This document shows positions 9,045-17,860 of a stretch of 64,000 bases of DNA, one piece after another. Location of the stretch: contig NZ_CP083458.1 of assembly GCF_020229735.1 (NCBI RefSeq), positions 1 to 64,000 on the forward strand. The letters are read 5' to 3'. Position 1 is the first letter of the stretch; each line of letters begins with the position of its first letter. Both the position numbers and the translations under genes were made by a program. The notes under the pieces were generated by a model, which did no database searches, was not told the DNA's origin, and saw only the letters and a list, made by a program, of their open reading frames with translations. The stretch comes from Deinococcus taeanensis. Its GTDB lineage: Bacteria > Deinococcota > Deinococci > Deinococcales > Deinococcaceae.

Positions 9045-9905
9045 TCAGCGGTTGTTCAGGCCGTGACGCAGCACTTCCGCCAGCTGGCGGGTGGTGTGCG
9101 ACTGCAGTTCGTCGAGTTCGGCGCCAGCGGCGCGCAGCAGGGCGCGGTGCGTCTCGGCGTTGCGGGCCTCGGCGCCGCTGACCTGGTGGACGGCGGCCTG
9201 CACCGTGAAGTGCGCGTCCGGCAGCAGCGACAGGTTGCTGCGCGCGCCGGCGTGCCGCGCGCCCAGCAGCGCGCCGAGCATCCCGACCTCTTCACTGCGG
9301 CGCATCAGTTCCCGCTGGAACACGCGGTCCTTGATGCTGGTGATCACGTCCCACGCGGCGTCGGACAGGGCGGCCTCGGCGCTGGCGGGCCGCGCGACCT
9401 CCACGAACAGCGTGTCCCCGGCCCGCCAGGTGCGGGCGAACTGTTCGCCGCGCCCGGGGGTCCACTCGGTCTCGAAGTCCCGGGCGTCCTCGATCAGGAC
9501 CTTCAGGCGCGCTGCGGGGGCGTCGGCCGGCACCCGGTGCCCTTCACCCAGCGCGCCCCACAGGCTCAGGCCGCGCTCATCGCTGGCCCGCATGTCTTCG
9601 TACGCCCGGGCCAGGGTGGCCGAGCCGTCCGCGAGGCGCGCTACGACGCGCCCGTCGGTGAGGAAGGCCACGTCTGCGTCCTCCATGCGGGCCTCGTGGG
9701 TCAGGTGGTGCAGTCCCAGGCCCCAGCGGCGCTGCGCCGCCTGCAAGGCCTCGGTGAGGGCGCGGTCGACCGTGAGGGAGTCGGCGCCGCTGTCATGCAG
9801 GGCCTGGATCTGGCTGTCCACGGCGGCCGTCGCCATCAGCGCGTCGAAGGCCTGGAAGGGGGAGGACGTGGTGGTGGGGGCGTCTTTTGTCTTTGCTCGT
9901 GCCAT
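9045..9905 (-). CDS. Protein of unknown function, alpha-helical, 286 residues
   Basis: I do not recognise this family. The protein starts with a basic segment ([10 protein letters not shown]) and is rich in alanine and charged residues. No signal peptide, membrane helix or cysteine motif is visible. The middle part (residues about 70-190) looks like a mixed alpha/beta domain, and the last third is strongly helical, ending in [28 protein letters not shown] amphipathic sequence. It is transcribed alone, with a terminator after it. The region upstream contains TTGAAC and an AATAAAG stretch just before the ATG but no convincing spacing. The coding potential is clear from codon use and the ATG is the only sensible start. 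It may be restricted to Deinococcus. Confidence 0.75.
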   Translation of the reverse strand: MARAKTKDAPTTTSSPFQAFDALMATAAVDSQIQALHDSGADSLTVDRALTEALQAAQRRWGLGLHHLTHEARMEDADVAFLTDGRVVARLADGSATLARAYEDMRASDERGLSLWGALGEGHRVPADAPAARLKVLIEDARDFETEWTPGRGEQFARTWRAGDTLFVEVARPASAEAALSDAAWDVITSIKDRVFQRELMRRSEEVGMLGALLGARHAGARSNLSLLPDAHFTVQAAVHQVSGAEARNAETHRALLRAAGAELDELQSHTTRQLAEVLRHGLNNR

Positions 9906-10096
9906 AGTTTCTTTATTCTGCCCTGAACAGAGCGGCTTGTGTGTTCAACGCACACCATAGCGTATTTCATACTGCCTGCTACGGCTATGGCGAAACGTGC
10001 GCCCCGGGTGCCGTGACCGGACCGCCTTGCGGTTCGCGCCGCGCGCTGCGGGACGCAGCGTACGCGCCGGCACTCGCCAAGCCGGGCCACACGCGG

Positions 10097-10102
10097 TATG
10101 GT
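10097..10102 (+). promoter_or_regulatory. -10 box for the GAF histidine kinase gene
   Basis: TATGGT lies 5 bases upstream of the ATG at 10108, and TCGCCA (10074-10079) lies 17 bases before it as a 4/6 match to TTGACA. A leaderless transcript is predicted. Confidence 0.5.
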
Positions 10103-10107
10103 CACCC

Positions 10108-12648
10108 ATGATGAGCGAGTCCAGCCTTCCACCACGGCCGTGGCTGGACCTGACCGTCAGCCTCAGCCGCGCCACCACCCGGAGTGAACTGAACGCTGCC
10201 CTGACCGGCCCGGCTGCGCAGGCGCTGAACCTGCGCGCCCAGCTCGGCCCACCGGACGGACCGGGCCGGCCCCTGCGCGTGGCCGGACAGCCGGTCGCCA
10301 CCCTGACCACCGCGCCTGACGCGGACCCACAGCTCAGCGAGGCGCTCGCCGCCCTGCTGGAACTGAACCTGGCGCGGCAGAGCCCGCCGACGTCCTGGCA
10401 CGCCGGAAGCGAAAATGCACTTCAGGCGTTCATTCACATGAGTGATCACGTCAGCACCGAACTCGAGCTCGACGGCCTGCTGCGCTGCGCCGACCGGGCC
10501 TTTCAGGACCTGCTGCCCGGGGTCACCGTGAGCCTCCTGGAGCGGCTGGAGGGTGCGTGGGCCGTTCGTTTCACCTCCGGGCACATCGCTTGGGAGCACC
10601 GCACGCCTGTACCGGACGGGCTTCAGATCACTGCGCCGGCCCTGGCCGAAGCGGAGCGCGCACGCGGGCCGGTGTTCATCGACCACTGGAACGCGGAGGC
10701 CCAGGGCATTCCGCAGAGCGCCGCCTACCGCGCCGCGGCCTTCCAGGCGTTTGCGCAGCCCGGCGCGGGGGTCGCCATGCTCAGCGTGGGCTGCACCCAC
10801 CGGTCCACCTGGACGACCACCGAGCGCGCCGTGTTTACCGCCGCCGCCCGCGCGTTCGGACAGGCGCTTGACCGCGTCTCGCAGGCGCAGCAGCTCGCCG
10901 CGGAACGCGCCGCCCTGAACGCCTTCGTGGAATTCAAGGAGCGCGCCATGGAAAGCGCGGACATCACGGACCTGGCCGCGCAGGCCGCGCAGGTTCTGCG
11001 CGCCACGCTGGGCGCGGTGTCCGTGGCGTACCTCGTGCCTCACGGTGACCTGTGGCGCGCCACGGTGACCGCCGGTCCCCTGCCGCCGCGCCTCGCGTCG
11101 GCCCTGCGCGACGGCCTCCCCCTGACCGGCGACCGCGTCGGGCAGGCCCTGCGGGAGCAGCGGGAGGTGTTCGCGCCGCGCTTCACAACCCGCGTGGCCG
11201 CGCAGCCCGCCGTGGACGCCTTCGGCGCCGTCGCCCTGTACCCCGTGTGCGAGGACACCCGGCCTGTGGGCATGCTGGCCATGGGCACCGTGCGCGCCCC
11301 GGACTGGACCGAACGCGAGCGCAGCGTGTTCCGCGCGGTGGGCCGCAGCCTCTCCCAGGCCGTGGACCGCGCCCGCAAGGAGCGCCGCCTGACGGAGCAG
11401 AACGCGCAGCTGCAGGCCCAGGCGCGCTCCCTGCAGGCCTTCGCGCAGCTCAGCGCGGACCTGGGCGCCCAGGAGGACCGCTACGCCCTGATCCGCCGCG
11501 CGCAGGAAATCGCCCTGAGCCTCCTGCCCGAGGGATTCGCGCTGTACTACGAACCCGAAGGACCCCTGTGGACGCTGCGTTCGCAGGTGGGCAGCCTGCG
11601 CAACCCGGAGCTGCAGGCCGCCGTGAACCGCGGCCTGCCGTACCACCAGACCCGCAACCTGCTGATTCCCTGGGAGAGCGGCGAACCGCACTACCTCGAC
11701 ACGTACCCGCCCGAGATGGATCAGCTTGACAGCACCCGCGGGGTCGTGGGTGCCACCGTGACCGTGCGCCTCACTCAGGGGGGGCAGCCCACCGGCGTGT
11801 TCGCCATCGGCCAGTACCATCCGCGCCGCTGGAGTCCCGCGGACCGCGCCCTGATCGACGGCGTGACCTCCAGCCTCACGCTGGCTCTGGACCGCGCCGC
11901 GAGCGTCGCGGAGCTGCGCCGGACCACGCAGGACATGGCCCGCAGCAACGCCGCGCTGCAGGCGGCGAACGAGGAGCTTGAAGCGTTCGCGTACTCGGTC
12001 AGTCACGACCTGCGCGCGCCTGTGCGGCACATCGCCGGGTTCACGGACCTGCTGCGCAAAAGCCTGGGTGAGCAGGTCGAGCACCACCCCCGGAGCGGGC
12101 GTTACCTGAATGTCATCGCCGAGTCCGCGGCGCAGATGAACGCCCTGATCGACGCGATGCTCAACCTCTCCCGCGTGACCCGGCAGGAACTGCGCCTGAC
12201 GCACGTGGACCTGAATGCCGCTGTGGCCGGCGTCCGCGCCGAACTGAGTGCCGACCTGCGCAGCCGCAACGTGACCTTTCAGGTGGCGCCGCTGCCCACC
12301 GTGTACGCCGATGCGGCCCTGATCCGGCAGGTGCTCGCCAACCTGCTCGGCAACGCCGTGAAGTACACCGCCGGGCGCAGCCACGCCGTGATCGAGGTGT
12401 GGGCCGTCACGGAGCCGCAGCAGTGGACCGTGTACGTCCGCGACAACGGCGTGGGCTTCGACCCGGCGTACGCGCACAAGCTGTTCGGGGTCTTTCAGCG
12501 CCTGCACCGCGCTGATGAGTTCGGTGGGACCGGCGTGGGCCTCGCGAACGTGCGCCGCATCCTGCAGCGCCACGGCGGGAACGTGGGCGCAGAAAGCCAG
12601 CCTGGACGGGGGGCCACCTTCCGCTTTACGCTGCCGCGCCCGCTGTGA
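10108..12648 (+). CDS. Multi-GAF sensor histidine kinase
   Basis: An 846-residue soluble sensor kinase. Three GAF-like sensor modules occupy about residues 110-270, 280-430 and 450-610, the last being the most divergent. A coiled-coil linker leads to the HisKA domain with the phospho-acceptor in EAFAYSVSHDLRAPVRHIAGF, then the ATPase domain with the N box LLGNAVKYT, DNGVGFDP, and GGTGVGLANVRRIL. The H-box type (YSVSHDLRAPLR) is that of phytochrome-like kinases, but no chromophore-binding cysteine pattern was recognised. The open frame continues upstream to 9997, but the ATG at 10108 follows a TATGGT box by 5 bases and begins the conserved-looking part. No response regulator is adjacent, so the partner is unknown. 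Confidence 0.88.
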   Translation: MMSESSLPPRPWLDLTVSLSRATTRSELNAALTGPAAQALNLRAQLGPPDGPGRPLRVAGQPVATLTTAPDADPQLSEALAALLELNLARQSPPTSWHAGSENALQAFIHMSDHVSTELELDGLLRCADRAFQDLLPGVTVSLLERLEGAWAVRFTSGHIAWEHRTPVPDGLQITAPALAEAERARGPVFIDHWNAEAQGIPQSAAYRAAAFQAFAQPGAGVAMLSVGCTHRSTWTTTERAVFTAAARAFGQALDRVSQAQQLAAERAALNAFVEFKERAMESADITDLAAQAAQVLRATLGAVSVAYLVPHGDLWRATVTAGPLPPRLASALRDGLPLTGDRVGQALREQREVFAPRFTTRVAAQPAVDAFGAVALYPVCEDTRPVGMLAMGTVRAPDWTERERSVFRAVGRSLSQAVDRARKERRLTEQNAQLQAQARSLQAFAQLSADLGAQEDRYALIRRAQEIALSLLPEGFALYYEPEGPLWTLRSQVGSLRNPELQAAVNRGLPYHQTRNLLIPWESGEPHYLDTYPPEMDQLDSTRGVVGATVTVRLTQGGQPTGVFAIGQYHPRRWSPADRALIDGVTSSLTLALDRAASVAELRRTTQDMARSNAALQAANEELEAFAYSVSHDLRAPVRHIAGFTDLLRKSLGEQVEHHPRSGRYLNVIAESAAQMNALIDAMLNLSRVTRQELRLTHVDLNAAVAGVRAELSADLRSRNVTFQVAPLPTVYADAALIRQVLANLLGNAVKYTAGRSHAVIEVWAVTEPQQWTVYVRDNGVGFDPAYAHKLFGVFQRLHRADEFGGTGVGLANVRRILQRHGGNVGAESQPGRGATFRFTLPRPL

Positions 12649-12651
12649 CGC

Positions 12652-12657
12652 TACACT
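12652..12657 (+). promoter_or_regulatory. Possible -10 box for paaK
   Basis: TACACT immediately after the histidine kinase stop codon would give a short leader of about 30 bases before the paaK ATG, which carries its own GGAGG. Confidence 0.4.
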
Positions 12658-12692
12658 CACCGCACCTCAAGTCAACAGCCCCGGAGGGTTCC

Positions 12693-14000
12693 ATGCCTGA
12701 TCTCCCTGCCCGGCCGGACGTGTTCCAGCCAGACTCCGAATGCCTTCCCGAAGCGCAGCTGCGCGCCCTGCAACTTCAGCGGCTTCAGGCCATGCTTGAA
12801 CGTCAGTGGGCGCAGGTGCCTGCGTACCGCGCCCGCTTCGAAGCGGCGGGCGTCACGCCCGGCGACCTGCGCCGCCTGGAGGACCTGCGTCACTTTCCGT
12901 TCACCCGGAAAAGCGACCTGCGCGATCATTACCCGCTGGGCCTGTGCGCCGCACCCCGGGCGTCACTGCGCCGCATTCACGCCAGCAGCGGCACGAGCGG
13001 CAAACCCACCGTCGTGGCGTACGACGACCATGACCTGAACATCTTCGCGGAAGTCGTGGCCCGCAGCCTGTACGCCGCCGGCGCCCGCCCCGGCATGACC
13101 TTCCACAACGCCTACGGGTACGGCCTGTTCACCGGCGGCCTGGGCACCCATGCGGGAGCCGAGCGGCTGGGCCTGTGCACCGTGCCCGTTTCAGGCGGCG
13201 CGACGGAACGTCAGCTCGACCTGCTGCTGGACCTTCAGCCGGACGTGATTGCCTGCACGCCCAGCTACGCCCTGGTGCTCGCCGAGGGCCTCGCCCGCCG
13301 CGGCGTGCGCCCCGGCGACCTGCAGCTCCGGTACGCGGTGCTGGGCGCCGAGCCCTGGGCGGAAAAGACCCGGCAGGCGGTGCAGGAGCGCCTGCACGTG
13401 CAGGCCACGAACATCTACGGACTGTCCGAGATCATCGGGCCCGGCGTGAGCAACGAAGATGTCCGCGAACAGAGTGGGAGTTACATCTGGGAGGACCACT
13501 TCTACCCGGAGATCGTGCACCCCGACACCGGCGAGGTGCTGCCTGACGGCGAGTGGGGCGTTCTCGTCCTGTCCTCCATGACCCGCTCGGCCCTGCCCCT
13601 GCTGCGCTACTGGACCGGCGACATCACGCGCCTGCTGCCCGGTGACAACACCACGGGGCGCAGCGTGCGCCGCATGGCCGCCATCCAGGGCCGCAGCGAC
13701 GACCTGATCATCCTGCGCGGCGTCAACGTGTACCCCACGCAGCTTGAAGCCGTGCTGCTCAGGCTGGGGCAGATCAGCCCCCACTACCACGTGACCCTCA
13801 CCCGCACCGGTCTGCTTGACGACCTGACCCTGCAACTGGAGTGCGACGTGCCCAGCGCCGCCCTGCGGGACGAGGTGCAGCGGCAGGTCAAGGCGCAGGT
13901 GGGCGTCACCATCCGCTGCGAACTGTGCGCGCCCGGCACGCTGCCCCGCAGCGAGGGCGGCAAGCTGCGCCGCGTGACCGACCTGCGCGGCGAGCGTTAG
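12693..14000 (+). CDS. paaK: Phenylacetate-CoA ligase
   Basis: A 435-residue adenylating enzyme that activates phenylacetate to phenylacetyl-CoA. It shows the phosphate loop SSGTSGKPTVVAY, the motif NIYGLSEIIGPGVS, YWTGDITRL, the hinge GRSDDLIILRGVNVYP and a C-terminal lysine region RSEGGKLRRV, all in the PaaK pattern and length. The start at 12693 has GGAGG 6 bases upstream. No other paa genes are nearby, so in this position the enzyme may also act on related aryl acids. A strong hairpin follows. It is tail to tail with the PLP enzyme gene. Confidence 0.9.
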   Translation: MPDLPARPDVFQPDSECLPEAQLRALQLQRLQAMLERQWAQVPAYRARFEAAGVTPGDLRRLEDLRHFPFTRKSDLRDHYPLGLCAAPRASLRRIHASSGTSGKPTVVAYDDHDLNIFAEVVARSLYAAGARPGMTFHNAYGYGLFTGGLGTHAGAERLGLCTVPVSGGATERQLDLLLDLQPDVIACTPSYALVLAEGLARRGVRPGDLQLRYAVLGAEPWAEKTRQAVQERLHVQATNIYGLSEIIGPGVSNEDVREQSGSYIWEDHFYPEIVHPDTGEVLPDGEWGVLVLSSMTRSALPLLRYWTGDITRLLPGDNTTGRSVRRMAAIQGRSDDLIILRGVNVYPTQLEAVLLRLGQISPHYHVTLTRTGLLDDLTLQLECDVPSAALRDEVQRQVKAQVGVTIRCELCAPGTLPRSEGGKLRRVTDLRGER

Positions 14001-14016
14001 GCCGGGCAGACCGGAT

Positions 14017-14042
14017 CAGGCCCCGAGTGGATTCGGGGCCTG
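14017..14042. terminator. Bidirectional terminator between paaK and the PLP enzyme
   Basis: Perfect 10-bp stem (14017-14026 with 14033-14042), 6-base loop, followed on the plus strand by TGTTCGTT. Confidence 0.85.
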
Positions 14043-14053
14043 TGTTCGTTCCC

Positions 14054-15262
14054 TCAGGGGCGCAGGCGCTTGTCGCCGGTGACCGGCACGTGCGCCAGGG
14101 CGCCCAGCACGTCGCGGATCAGGTCGGCCGGGTCCTCGATGCCGACACTCAGGCGCACCAGGCCCGGCGTGACCCCCTGGCGCACCAGGGCTGCTTCCCC
14201 CAGCAGGGCGTGCGTGGTGCTGCCGGGATGGCAGGAGAGGCTCTCCACGTCGCCCAGGCTGACCGCCTGCGTGAACAGCTGCAGGTGGTTGAGGAACGTC
14301 ATGGCGGCCGCCTGGGAGCCGAGGTCCACGCTGACCAGTCCGCCAAAGCCGCTCATCTGACGCGCAGCGACCGCGTGGCCCGGGTGGGTGCGCAGCCCCG
14401 GGTAGTGCAGCGCCTGCAGGGCCGGGTGACCGTCTAGCGCCGCGGCCAGGGCCTGCGCTCCTTCGCAGTGGGCCTGCATGCGCAGCGGCAGGGTCTTCAT
14501 GCCGCGCAGGAACAGGTACGCCTCAAAAGGCCCCAGGGACGCCCCCACATGGCGCAGGCCCACCCCGCGGAGTTCGGCCAGCAGCGCCTCCGGGCCGGCG
14601 ACCACGCCGCCGATGGCGTCCCCGTGCCCGCCCAGGTACTTTGTGGCAGAGTGCATCACGAGGTCAATGCCGTGCTCTGCGGGGCGGGTCAGGGCGGGGG
14701 TGCTGAAGGTGTTGTCCGCGGCGCTCAGGGCGCCGCACGCCCGCGCGGCCCGCGCGACGCGGCCAAGGTCCACAATGCCCAGGCGGGGATTGGTGGGGGT
14801 TTCGACCCAGATCAGGCGCGTGCGCGGCCCGGCGAGGGCCTCGACAGCTGCCTCGTCGGCCGCTTCGTGCACCGTCACGCCGAACTTCGTGGCGACCTCG
14901 CGCAGGAATCCGGTGGTGCCGCCGTACAGCGGGGCTACGAAAATCACCTCGTCCCCTGGTGAAAGCAGCGTGAGGCACACGGCGGACACGGCGCCCATGC
15001 CGCTGGCGAAGGCCACCGCGTCCGGCAGGCCCTCCAGGCTGGCGAGCTTCTGCTCGAAGGCGCGGACGGTCGGGTTGCTCAGGCGGGAGTAGAAGTACCC
15101 CTGTTCCTCGCCGGCGAACAGGCGCGCGCCGCGTTCAGCGCTGCCGTACCCGAAGGTGGAGGTGGCGTAGATGGGCGTGGCGTGCGCGCCGGTGGCCGGG
15201 TCGAGGCCGTGCCCATCGTGAACGGCGCGCGTGCGGAAGGCGCGGTCTGAATTGTGGGTCAT
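14054..15262 (-). CDS. PLP-dependent Cys/Met metabolism enzyme (cystathionine gamma-synthase/lyase or methionine gamma-lyase type)
   Basis: A 402-residue fold-type I PLP enzyme of the transsulfuration family. The pyridoxal lysine is in HSATKYLGGHGD. Other family marks are YSRLSNPTVRAFEQKLASLEG, FASGMGAVSAV, VETPTNPRLGIVDL and the C-terminal LVRLSVGIEDPADLI. Sequence alone does not separate gamma-synthase, gamma-lyase and O-acetylhomoserine sulfhydrylase activities. The ATG at 15262 follows a TACCAT box by 6 bases; the frame continues upstream but the extension is non-family sequence crossing the promoter. An inverted repeat just upstream suggests repression by a dimeric regulator. Divergent from the MATE exporter gene. 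Confidence 0.87.
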   Translation of the reverse strand: MTHNSDRAFRTRAVHDGHGLDPATGAHATPIYATSTFGYGSAERGARLFAGEEQGYFYSRLSNPTVRAFEQKLASLEGLPDAVAFASGMGAVSAVCLTLLSPGDEVIFVAPLYGGTTGFLREVATKFGVTVHEAADEAAVEALAGPRTRLIWVETPTNPRLGIVDLGRVARAARACGALSAADNTFSTPALTRPAEHGIDLVMHSATKYLGGHGDAIGGVVAGPEALLAELRGVGLRHVGASLGPFEAYLFLRGMKTLPLRMQAHCEGAQALAAALDGHPALQALHYPGLRTHPGHAVAARQMSGFGGLVSVDLGSQAAAMTFLNHLQLFTQAVSLGDVESLSCHPGSTTHALLGEAALVRQGVTPGLVRLSVGIEDPADLIRDVLGALAHVPVTGDKRLRP

Positions 15263-15268
15263 ACGTTC

Positions 15269-15298
15269 ATGGTAACGCGCGGTGCAAACGAACGTTTG
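15269..15298 (-). promoter_or_regulatory. Promoter and inverted-repeat operator of the PLP enzyme gene
   Basis: TACCAT (15274-15269, minus strand) lies 6 bases before the ATG. The perfect inverted repeat CAAACG-AA-CGTTTG (15285-15298) lies just upstream, where a -35 box would be. Confidence 0.5.
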
Positions 15299-15360
15299 TT
15301 CTTCCGTGCAGCGTCCCGGCAGGCGGATCAAGGCGCGCCGGCCCCCACCACCCCCGCCGC

Positions 15361-15366
15361 TACACT
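15361..15366 (+). promoter_or_regulatory. -10 box of the MATE gene
   Basis: TACACT lies 6 bases before the ATG at 15373, again predicting a leaderless mRNA. Confidence 0.5.
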
Positions 15367-15372
15367 GGCCCG

Positions 15373-16743
15373 ATGCGTCCGCCCCGCCCCGCACCCGCGC
15401 CCCCCCTGCGCACCGAAACGGGCCAGTTGCTGCGCCTGGCGGCGCCGGTCATCATCTCCCAGTTCAGTGTCAACGCCCTGTCCCTGGTGAGCACCGCCGT
15501 CATCGGCCGGCTCGGACAGGCCGAACTGGCCGCCGTCGCCTACGGCAACGCCACCTACTACCTGGGGTTCATCGTGCTGCTCGGCGTGATGTTCTCCGTC
15601 GCGCCCCGCGTCGCGGCCGCCCACGGCGCCGGTGACCCCGGCGGCGTGGCGCGCGCTGCCCGCGGGGGCCTGTGGCTCGCCGCGCTGCTCTCCGCCGCGT
15701 TCCTGCCCCTGGCGTTCATCGCCGCCGCCCTGATCGAGGCGCACGCCCCTGGCGGCGTACGCGGCGACCTGGCCAGCGACTACCTGCGCCTGTACGCCCT
15801 GGGCATGCCCGCCACCCTGGCCTTCAGCGCCCTGCGCGGCGCGCTGGAAGGCACCGGGCAGCCCCGCACTGTCACGGCCGTTGCGCTGGGCAGCGTCGCC
15901 CTCGCCGCGCTGCTGAGCCCCGCGCTGAGTTTCGGCTGGGGGCCCTTCCCCACGCTGGGCCTGCGCGGCGCCGCCATCACCACCGTCATTGCGTACTGGG
16001 CCTCGGCGCTGCTGCTCGCCCGGATCGCCCGCAGCCGCCTGCCGCGCGTGCCGGTGCCCCCGGCAGCCGTGCGGGCCGAACTGCGCGCGCTGGCGCGCCT
16101 GGGCTGGCCCATCGGCCTGACCCTCGGCGCCGAGGGCGGCCTGTTCACCGTCACCAGCCTCCTCATGGCCCGCTTCGGCCCGCAGGCACTCGCGGCGCAC
16201 AACGTGGCCCTGCAGGTCATCACGGCGGTGTTCATGGTGCCGCTGGGCCTCGCCACCGCCACGGGTATCCGCGTCGCGCAGCACCAGGGAGCCGGAGGCC
16301 TCCACCTCGCCCGGCGGGCCGGACTGCTCGGCATGGGGCTCGCCGTGGCGATCATGCTGATCGTCAGCGCCGCGTACGTCCTGACGCCCCGCGCCGTGAT
16401 CGGCGCGTTCGTGAACGTGCGTGACCCCGCCAACAGCGACCTGATCCGCACGGCCGCAGCGTTCCTGCTGATCGCCACGCTGTTCCAGGCGTTCGACGGG
16501 CTGCAGGTCACCGCCAACGCCGCCCTGCGCGGCCTGCAGGACACCCGGTGGCCCATGCTGATCTCCCTGGTCGCCTACTGGCTGGTGGGCCTGGGCAGCG
16601 GCGCGCTGCTCGCCTTCACGGCCGGCACCGGTCCGCGCGGGCTGTGGTTCGGGCTGAGTGCCGGCCTGCTGTTCGCGTCCTTGACCCTGCTCGCGCGCTT
16701 TCTGCGGCGGACGCGCCCCGGCGCCCAGGGCGCCGCGCCCTGA
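15373..16743 (+). CDS. MATE family efflux transporter
   Basis: A 456-residue integral membrane protein with about 12 hydrophobic helices in two related halves. The N-terminal half begins ETGQLLRLAAPVIISQFSVN, the usual opening of NorM/DinF-type transporters, and the second half repeats it as RLGWPIGLTLGAEGGLF. Members expel cationic drugs or metabolites in exchange for sodium ions or protons. The substrate cannot be predicted. The ATG at 15373 follows a TACACT box by 6 bases. The gene stands alone, divergent from the PLP enzyme and convergent with cydB. Confidence 0.9.
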   Translation: MRPPRPAPAPPLRTETGQLLRLAAPVIISQFSVNALSLVSTAVIGRLGQAELAAVAYGNATYYLGFIVLLGVMFSVAPRVAAAHGAGDPGGVARAARGGLWLAALLSAAFLPLAFIAAALIEAHAPGGVRGDLASDYLRLYALGMPATLAFSALRGALEGTGQPRTVTAVALGSVALAALLSPALSFGWGPFPTLGLRGAAITTVIAYWASALLLARIARSRLPRVPVPPAAVRAELRALARLGWPIGLTLGAEGGLFTVTSLLMARFGPQALAAHNVALQVITAVFMVPLGLATATGIRVAQHQGAGGLHLARRAGLLGMGLAVAIMLIVSAAYVLTPRAVIGAFVNVRDPANSDLIRTAAAFLLIATLFQAFDGLQVTANAALRGLQDTRWPMLISLVAYWLVGLGSGALLAFTAGTGPRGLWFGLSAGLLFASLTLLARFLRRTRPGAQGAAP

Positions 16744-16781
16744 GCGCCGGCCTTTCACGCCCCCGGCCGGGCGGCTGGCGC
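16744..16781. terminator. Possible bidirectional terminator
   Basis: Stem 16744-16752 with 16773-16781 (one mismatch) encloses a smaller CCGGCCGG hairpin between the convergent MATE and cydB genes. No T-run. Confidence 0.4.
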
Positions 16782-16783
16782 GT

Positions 16784-17860
16784 TCAGTACGGTCCGCTCT
16801 GGCCGGTGTCCCCTGGGCGCACGCCGTCAGACTGACCGCCGGGAATGCGTTCATCCTGCGCGCGGATGCGCTGGCGGAACACGTAGAAGTTCCACACCTG
16901 GTACCCGATGATCAGCGGAAGGAACGTGGCGCTCACCCAGGTGAGCAGCCGCAGCGTGTACGGCTCGGAAGCGGCGTTGCGCACCGTCAGATTGAACGCC
17001 TCACCCAGCGTGCTGGGCTGCACGTTCGGGTACAGGCTGCCGAAGATCGTTCCGGTGGAGAACACGATGGTCAGCCCTGTCGCCGCGAAGGCCAGCGCGT
17101 CCCGTTTCACCGTGAGCGCCAGCCAGATCAATGCCAGGTTGCCGGCGGCCGCTGCGGGGAACAGCCAGCGTTCCAGCCCGAAGGTGCCGAACAGTCCCGT
17201 GCGGATGAACCCCTGGTACACGAACGCCAGCACCAGGGCAGACGCCGCCGCCCCCCATGTGAGCGCGGCGCGGCGCGCCCGGCGGTGCAGTTCACTGTCT
17301 TTTTCCAGGCGCAGCAGCAGGTAGGTGGCGCCGTGCAGCAAGAACAGACTCAGCGTGGCGAGCCCGCCCAGCACGCTGAACGTGTTGAACGCGTACAGGA
17401 TTGACCCGTCAAAGCGCCCCCCATCCCCGACCGGCAGGCCACGCACCATATTCGCCATGATCAGGCCCCACAGGAACGCGGGCAGCAGGTTCGTGATGAA
17501 ACTCGTCACGTCCCAGAAGGTCCGCCAGCGGCGGTGGTTCACCTCGGCTCGGTACTCGAACGCCACGCCCCGCCCGATCAGCGCCAGCAGGATCAGGGCG
17601 AACGCCGGGTACAGCGCCGTCATCAGCGTGCCGTACCACGTGGGAAACGCCGCGAAGATCACCCCCGCCGCCAGGATCACCCACACCTCGTTGGCGGCCC
17701 AGAAGGGCCCGACCGTCCGGATCATCGCGCGCCGCTCCGCCTCGGTGCGCGCCAGGAACGGCTGCAGCAGCCCCACCCCGAAGTCAAAGCCGTCCAGAAA
17801 GAAGTAGATGGCGAAAATCACGGCCGTCAGCGTGAACCACACGGTGGGCAGGTCAGTCAT
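16784..17860 (-). CDS. cydB: Cytochrome bd ubiquinol oxidase subunit II
   Basis: A 358-residue membrane protein with about nine helices. The opening [26 protein letters not shown] (split here by the helix boundary after FLDGFDFG) is the diagnostic CydB start, followed by [19 protein letters not shown] and the internal [11 protein letters not shown]. CydB pairs with CydA to form the quinol oxidase that reduces oxygen without pumping protons, working at low oxygen or under stress. It is the last gene of cydDCAB; its ATG overlaps the cydA stop by 4 bases (ATGA). The tail after the last helix is short and hydrophilic. Confidence 0.95.
   Translation of the reverse strand: MTDLPTVWFTLTAVIFAIYFFLDGFDFGVGLLQPFLARTEAERRAMIRTVGPFWAANEVWVILAAGVIFAAFPTWYGTLMTALYPAFALILLALIGRGVAFEYRAEVNHRRWRTFWDVTSFITNLLPAFLWGLIMANMVRGLPVGDGGRFDGSILYAFNTFSVLGGLATLSLFLLHGATYLLLRLEKDSELHRRARRAALTWGAAASALVLAFVYQGFIRTGLFGTFGLERWLFPAAAAGNLALIWLALTVKRDALAFAATGLTIVFSTGTIFGSLYPNVQPSTLGEAFNLTVRNAASEPYTLRLLTWVSATFLPLIIGYQVWNFYVFRQRIRAQDERIPGGQSDGVRPGDTGQSGPY

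Noticed and set aside
10102..12660. 852-codon open frame on the minus strand opposite the histidine kinase
   Set aside because: Same effect: no known motif, no start signals, and perfect kinase motifs on the other strand.
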